Assembly: GCA_047967505.1 (NCBI GenBank)
Contig: CM106538.1
Source: Dipteris shenzhenensis
Lineage: Eukaryota > Polypodiophyta > Polypodiopsida > Gleicheniales
Reading direction: 5' to 3' (one strand)
Length of the DNA stretch: 64,000 nt
Position numbers and translations under genes: made by a program. Every line of letters begins with the position of its first letter. Position 1 is the stretch's first letter. Shown piece by piece: positions 57,798 through 64,000 of this stretch. Below the pieces are notes generated by a model. It saw nothing but the letters and a program-made list of their open reading frames with translations. It did not search any database and was not told the origin of the DNA.

Positions 57798-60700
57798 CTT
57801 GTTTGCAGAGGAAACTCACAAAGGAGATGGCTACAAAATTTATTCCGGGGATGGAGGTGATTTTATGTTGCAAAAGAGAAGTAGTTGCATTTGCTACAAT
57901 CCATGAAAGTGATCCAAATTCTATTTGTCACTTTAGAAGACTTGGCGAAGATAAGGTAGCGGTTATCGTATCAAGGATTCTTAGTGCACATGTTGAGCTA
58001 AAGCATAAGTGTGGGGATATGGAAATACTTGGAGATGTTATGCCCTATAATACTTCCAACAAAGCATTTATTGCATGGGACAGAGATGAGACTTATCCAG
58101 CACATGTCATCAGGAATACAAAGTGCATATCTTTGGATTTTAGAGTGGGAGATATTTTACAAATGTTATCATTTACAAATAAGTATGTAGCAGAAGGTCA
58201 AGTCTTGGGATTTGAACAAGTTGAACACTGGACATTTGCGCAGATGAGAATTCAAAAAGTTACTGATGATGGTATGGATGATAACTCAATGTCATTGGAT
58301 GGTCCCTATTATGAGGTAGGTAAGGATTTGAGATGGAGCATGCAATTTTTAAAGATTGGAAAGACTCGGCATGTGGTTTTTAATGACAAACATAATGTAT
58401 ACTACAACATCAAAGAATTGAAAGAATATGCCAATGTACCAAGCTCTATTCCTTCAGAGATGGATGATTCCAATGCACTCAACTATAGCACTGACGTCTT
58501 ATCAGAAGTCGATGAGTTCATTGGTACCGAGAAAGAAAAATATTTCACAAGTGATGCCTTATCCGGGGGGATGAGTTCATGCACATTGAGAACTTGGGCA
58601 AAGATGTGAAAAGTGTTATATCTTCAAGCATGGATGGCTTCATGGATACTGATAAAGTTCTTGGAGTCAAAGCAGGTAACTATGGAATTATGGAAATCAT
58701 GCACGATAGTATAATGAGTGATGTTCTCTCTGGAGTAGAGGAGTTTCAAGACTATGGAGTTATGAAATCCATAGAAAGTGCATCAATGAGCGATGTTCTC
58801 TCAGGAATAGATGAGTTTGAAGATCATTCTGGACACTCTATCACCACTGACTATGGAGTTATGAAATCCATAGAAAGTGCATCAATGAGTGATGTTCTCT
58901 CAGGAATAGATGAGTTTGAAGATCATTCGGGACACTCTAATGCCATTGTGACAAGTGGTTCTACGATTGTATCAAAAGTAGGGATGAGATCAACAAAGGA
59001 CTATTCGGTGTTTGACTTTGATTGTGAACTTGTAAATGTTACAAATGGTTTGACAAATGTATCAAAAGAAAGGATGACATCAACAAAGGAATATTCAGTA
59101 TTTGACTATCAGAGTGATAAGATCAAGGATGCAACATCTCATGAAAACAACGTGACAAATAAATCTTACAAGGAGAACTACACAAATCCAAATAAGAATG
59201 AACAGAAGGTCCCAAAACGGACATACAGATGCATGAAAAGACAACGAGTGCAGGCAGATCCAGAAAAGCAACCAAAGAGAATAAGAGTAATGAATGAAGA
59301 TGTTATGCTAAAAGCAATGCGATCTACATGCTGTAAGCATACATGTATGCGATCCATTAACTTACATGACATCAAGGGTTGTAGAGAACATGTCTGGCAA
59401 AGGAAAGGAAGCAGAAGAAATGAATACCTACTCACGAGATTGTCTTGCTTTCTTGTAAATGATAAGAGAAGGCAAAGTTCAGGACATCAAATAAGGCCTC
59501 TTATAAATGGAAAAAGTATATGCAATAATGCATATCGCATTATTACAGGATTATCACATGGCACATATTGGAATTTGGCTAATAAAGCAAAGTATGGAGT
59601 TAAATTTAACATTCATGGAAACATAGGAAGGCCCAAAACAAGAGCCTCAACGGTTGCGGCAACAGCAATTTTGAAAGATTACATTTATGAAAATGCTTTA
59701 CCGCAACCCCACCTATCAGAAATGCATCTTTCGATAGGTTTGACCAAAAAAGAAGTATTTAACTCTATTGGAGAAACACAGAGGCAAAGAGGGCATGCAC
59801 CGGCATCTTTTCATACTTTGTATACTCTTTGGAAAAAAAGCTTTGGACATGTTAAAATCCCAAAGAGGCAAAAAATGTCAAAGTGCAACGACTGTGATGA
59901 TCTAAAGCGAGCACTTGAGAGTGCAACATCTCCAGAACAAAAAGAAGCTTACAAAAGAAAGAGAGAATTTCATCATGGACTTGTTCGACATTCTAGAATA
60001 AAATATACATTTTGGAAGGAGCAAGCTATTTCTCACCCAAATGAGTACATGTGCATTATTTAGATGGTATGGATCAAAATACAACAACATTACCTCGATT
60101 CGTTAACACTCCACCTAAGCTACAAGGCAAATACTTTTTAAAGACACATCTATGTGGAGTGTTAGTGCACGGATTTAAGTTTTTTGCAGACATATGGATT
60201 GATTCCTTGCATCTACACGATAGCAATCAAGTTGTAACATCCGTTATGAAGGCAATTCACAATGTACATGCAGAAAAAGGTCGCCTACCAGCAACTTTGA
60301 GAATACAAGCAGACAATTGCGGACGAGAGAATAAGAATGTACTCTTCTTTGCATTTTGCTCAATGCTAATCGCTCATAGAATCTTCAATGAGATTGAAGT
60401 TGGGTTTTTGTTGGTTGGGCACACACATGAGGATATCGATCAGGTATTTAGCATAGTTTCAAGAGAACTAAAACACAAGGACATGGAGACAATGGATGAC
60501 TTGATAAGAAAATGCGGGAGGCAAGTTGGTGGCCGTAAGGAAGGAACAATATGCTCAATGGTTGAGAGGATGTATGATTGGAAGAGCTTTATTCTACCTT
60601 TCATACAAAAAGGTGGTGATGCCCTGATTGGTCATAGCGCTCCACACTATTTTCGATTTTTCTTAAAGGATGAAAAACCAGTGATGCAATGGCAACACTA

Positions 60701-61027
60701 TTCTCTTGATACAAAATGGGAACCTGAAGAACCTTACTCTCTCTTAACTTCAATCCCGAGCAAAGAAATGCATCCAACATGGGCTCCTATAAAAGAATTC
60801 AGAGAGAAATCCAAAGGTGAAATAGAAGGCTTAAAAGCTTTTATTGCATACAAAGAGGAAATGCTCCGGAGATTTCCTGATTGGAAGCCCTCTTGGAAGG
60901 AACACACTACTGTTGTAATTAGCAAGACCTACCAATTGATAAAGGACCTTGCAAAAATGTGAGAAGATGATATTAAGGCAGAACGGCCTTTATTTTGGCC
61001 AAATGTTGCTAATGACTTGCGTCCTTA
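57798..61027 (+). pseudogene. DUF7869-like transposase, copy B (frameshifted, truncated)
   Basis: Homologous to 41230-44729 from the acceptor (ACAG/CTTG, 57797/57798). ATG 57827 corresponds to ATG 41259. A one-base deletion near 58566 (GGGGGG before ATGAG) and another near 60060 (TTTAGATGG, where copy A has TTGTAGATGG, just before the first catalytic Asp) shift the frame twice. TGA at 60960-60962 replaces a CGA. Homology ends near 61025 (GACTTGCGTCC), so the BAH-like C-terminus is missing. Core motifs DGMD, QADN and GHTHEDID are present. The LSGVDEF-type region is expanded: a 99-base unit (DYGVMKSIESASMSDVLSGI) is duplicated at 58751 and 58850. Zinc-type CCKHTC and CNDC are kept. Confidence 0.8.
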
Positions 61028-61118
61028 GAATGAGAACTAGCATCAAGCTGGAGATAGACTATAAGAACATATCACACTATTAGAATTACCATCTAATCAC
61101 ACATCCTGAGCAACTAGG

Positions 61119-63060
61119 GTCATTGTTTGCTTGGGTGTAGCCATTTTTGGTGAGGTTCAGGGACTTTTCTGTATATGGGTATATATATGGGTATATTGCA
61201 TGACCCATAACTTATGCATTGCTCAACAGGATTCGGCAAACTTAGTCTTCAAGTTATAGTACACATTCCAAACTTGAACATGAGAGCAAAAAAATATAGA
61301 ATAAGGATTTGGAATGAGGTTGTTAAAGCATTACAAGTGCTATATTGCATGTGAAGCATGCATCTTGAAGACTATAGGATATAGCAATTTATTCAAAAAC
61401 ATCAAAATTTTGTGCTAAAGATACATGCAACCAAGTAATCATTCTAAAGTACACTACGAGAGCTTCTTCTCAACCCAAGGACACACCTAAATGAGATCAT
61501 TATGCATGGGTTAATGGGCCTCCAATGTTGTGCTAAAGTGATGCATACCCATTTGAGGGCATACTCCATAACTTTCTTTTGATGTGTTGAAATTGAAAAT
61601 TTGGAATCCAAACTATTGGAACTAGTGCATGGTGGTCTTAAAACATGGATAGTTGGTGGTATTGGTATCTAGATTTACCCTAAAATGGAAGAACTTGAAA
61701 AAGTGCAATTTGTGCATGTGCAAAGATATTTGAATAAATCCAACACTATTTAGAATTTTGAATTATTTCTTTTTCCATGCACTTGCTTGCTATATGGCTC
61801 ATAAGCATGCCAAAGGTCATTGCATTTAATAATACATAGCATCAAACCCGATAGTGTGCCCTTTGGCCTATTTGTGTTTTGAAGCATTTTAGGCCACATT
61901 GCACTTGTTTGGGATATCTAATTCTGCTAACGTGTATCATCAGAGGGGGAAAAACTGACGGCTAAAATTTCACTACCCTACAAAATTTGAATTTTCACAC
62001 CTCCTGCCCATCAAATCTTAAAAGATTAAGTACCTACAACCTGCCCCCACCTCGCAAATGCCGTGCAACCTGCACGCACCTCGACATGACCTTGTGCAGA
62101 CTTTGGTTTGCCATTGTCTTCTTTCAGGTATGTTGTCTTCTATTCTTTGCTTGCCTCACTAGCTAGCTTCTCTGTGTGTATTCTAGACTGATCGTGGCCA
62201 TGGCATCAATGGCAACATGCAGCTCACCATGGCTTGTAAGAGAAGCAGACAGAGGTTGCGAGATAGGAAAGCCGAAAAGCTAGGTCACGGCAACAAAAGA
62301 TACATTTGTAACATCTGCGAAGGGAGAAACAATGAGAACAAAGAAGATTACTTGTAGAGCAGTAGCAAGAAGCAGTTGCAGATGGACACATTCGATCATT
62401 GCCATCGGAGCGAAGAACACGAGCTGTGGTGTCACGATTGGTGGGAGCATTAAAGGCAACAACATCAGGCCATTCACATGATTACCAGTCTTGAGTCTTC
62501 ACAAGCTTTAGCCTGCACCCTAAAGTTCATAGAGTAACAACCCTACCAACACCTCAGGAGATGCACACCGAAGAGGGGATGCTCTCTAACCTGAGAAATG
62601 GCCTACAGAAAGTGAAAGGGGTGCATAGCTTAGATCAACTAGCTGCAAAGAGGGCGACATTAGCTATGTTGATGTCCCCTAAAACAAAGGAGAAATGGCT
62701 TGAGTGCACAATGTCAAAGATGTTGTCAATCAGATGGACCAACATGGCTCTAGCAGTTGAACGTAGAGTAGAAGCAATGCACGATCATCCCAATACGAGA
62801 AGTCTGTGGGCTTCAACAAAACACAAGAAAAGGAGAGACAGCCTAAGTGCAGAATTCATTGCTACAGTGATGACGTTTTGGCACAAAAATACGAGAGTTT
62901 CTCTAAATAGAAAGGACATCTGTAAGAAGCAAACGGGATGTAAGGTTTTGAGGAGAACATCATACACATGCTAGATACAATGCAGGTCAGTGGTGCCTAA
63001 ACTAGCCCGGTGGTTGTTTGTGATTAAGCTTTGGGATAGTTTACTTGTTTCTTTTCTTAA
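61119..63060 (+). mobile_element. Degenerate transposon remnant, right copy
   Basis: Starts GTCATTGTTTGCTTGGGTGT and is collinear with 10441-12110. It is longer in the middle; a plus frame from 62561 (MHTEEGMLSNLRNGLQKV) runs 137 codons through LWASTKHKKRRDSL, FIATVMTFWHKNTRVSL and NRKDICKKQTGCKV. A block of this type followed by an NVCCCKTHIDFDL exon looks like the N-terminal half of a transposase unrelated to the one in elements A and B. A frameshift near 62950 ends the open frame; the left copy reads on as KMFDEHIIHILDTMQ. Confidence 0.6.
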
Positions 63061-63720
63061 ACTAGGCTTGGACTAAATGTGATTGTCCTAAACCAGCCCG
63101 GTGGTTGGAACATCATGCAACCATAGGCTGGTTCAGCTCAATCTCTAGTGATATGATTGTCTTGAACTAGCGTAGTTGAACAGACATTAGTTATTGTCCA
63201 GCCTGGTGGCATGGTTGAGCAAAAATTAACAGCAATATATTGTTATTTTACTAAACCAGCTCGGTGGTTGGAACATCATGCACCCATGGCTGCTTCAGCT
63301 CAATCACTAGTTATGTGATTGTCCTCAACTAGCGTGGTTGAACAGACATTAGTTATTGACCAGCCCGGTGGTTGAAATTATTGTGTTTCTAAGTACTTAA
63401 ATTCATTACATTTAATTTCCTGCTATTCGGGTCATATACCACTATTAAATTGTGGAATTTAGAAATGAAAAGCAATATATTGTTATTTTCTAATGGTGAA
63501 ATTCAAAAATGAAAAGCAATATACTTGTTATTGTCTAATATGTGAAGTTGAGACCGTCAGGCTAAACCATCCCGATGGTTGAAACTGTGATAGTGTCCTA
63601 AACCATCTCGGTGGTTGAAACTATGACTATCGTAAACGTGTCCTAAACCAGCCCGATGATTGAAATTGTGGTTGTCCTAAACCATCACGATGATTGAAAA
63701 TTATTTTATATACTTTAATT
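63061..63720. repeat. Minisatellite with CAxCCCGGTGGTTG core, right copy
   Basis: Repeats of AACCAGCCCGGTGGTTG with CATCATGCAACCATAGGCTG, then TGAAAAGCAATATATTGTTA and AACCATCCCGATGGTTGAAA units. Same family as 12111-12464. It separates the two coding blocks of the transposon remnant, perhaps as an expanded intron. Confidence 0.65.
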
Positions 63721-63730
63721 AGATTATGTT

Positions 63731-64000
63731 TTGTATGCTTTTAGTAGTAGCAAAAAGGGGGCTCATTGTTCTATTGTTCCCGCATGTTGGGTCAGTAGAT
63801 GGAGTTGTATCTCAAGTTTGAGGATTAGAATCCGGACATTACAATTGGGTAGAGGAACTTTTGAGCATTGTAAGCCTTCGTACGTCTGGAAACTCAAAGA
63901 CAAGAATGTTTGTTGTTGCAAAACACACATAGACTTTGACCTAGCCTAGCAAGCTATGAATGACTTGAGATCTGGTCGTGTTAGAGCATTGCTCCATGGG
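63731..64000 (+). pseudogene. Cysteine-rich transposase fragment, right edge
   Basis: A plus frame reads RGTFEHCKPSYVWKLKDK and NVCCCKTHIDFDLA, then a TAG, then QAMNDLRSGRVRALLHG to the window edge. Homologous to the minus-strand fragment at 4979-5510 (NVCCCKTHIDFDLALRALND), which extends further into the cysteine cluster. It probably continues the remnant that begins at 61119. The TAG replaces a codon of the left fragment. Confidence 0.55.

Noticed and set aside
13549-61027. Polinton/Maverick or endogenous virus
   Set aside because: A Ulp1-like protease is present, but I see no protein-primed DNA polymerase, packaging ATPase, retroviral-type integrase or capsid protein, and the genes are intron-rich.
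13549-61027. LTR retrotransposon flanked by long direct repeats
   Set aside because: No reverse transcriptase, primer-binding site or polypurine tract; the flanking direct repeats are remnants of another family with their own coding sequence.

Overview
The window looks like transposon-dominated nuclear DNA of a land plant. The evidence is about 0.95 kb of TTTAGGG-type telomere repeat, short GT-AG introns, TATA/CCAAT promoters, a tandem satellite of about 181 bp and many degenerate repeats. I cannot name the species. The gene families remind me of seed-free plants (fern, lycophyte, bryophyte), but that is an impression. I recognise no single-copy host gene, no rRNA, no complete tRNA and no CRISPR.

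Flanks (1-13.2 kb and 61.1-64 kb): nests of old dispersed repeats and minisatellites. They include two same-orientation remnants (10.44-12.1 kb and 61.12-63.1 kb, probably continuing to 64.0 kb) of a second transposon family, plus an inverted coding fragment of apparently the same family at 4.98-5.5 kb.

Core (13.5-61.0 kb): two head-to-tail copies, A and B, of what I read as one giant DNA element. Each copy has (i) a minus-strand multi-exon gene that starts at a TATA/CCAAT promoter, has a 4-5 kb first intron packed with GC palindromes, poly-C and CT repeats, then a giant exon, then tandem Ulp1/C48-like cysteine-protease modules; (ii) a long tandem-repeat block upstream of that promoter (181-bp satellite in A, telomere-like repeat in B); and (iii) a plus-strand gene for an RNase H-like transposase (D / ADN / GHTHEDID motifs, DUF7869-like from memory).

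In copy A the protease gene can be followed through 12 exons with every splice phase matching, giving about 1,933 residues. The 1,070-residue first coding exon appears to carry a DGQH (ParB/DndB-like) domain and a degenerate permuted DNA-methyltransferase-like domain, followed by three protease modules. Left of it are a dead fourth module, two paralogous small helical proteins (144 and 150 residues) and a 248-codon gene. Copy A's transposase is broken by one TGA. Copy B is more decayed: two nonsense codons in the giant exon, loss of the last protease module, and two one-base deletions plus a TGA in the transposase, which is cut off at about 61.03 kb.

The likely logic, by inference: the plus gene moves the element; the minus gene supplies a chromatin- or DNA-interacting accessory polyprotein with SUMO-protease-like activity; the repeat blocks between and inside the genes may be binding, replication or insulating sequence. 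The link between the two genes rests on their joint recurrence in A and B.
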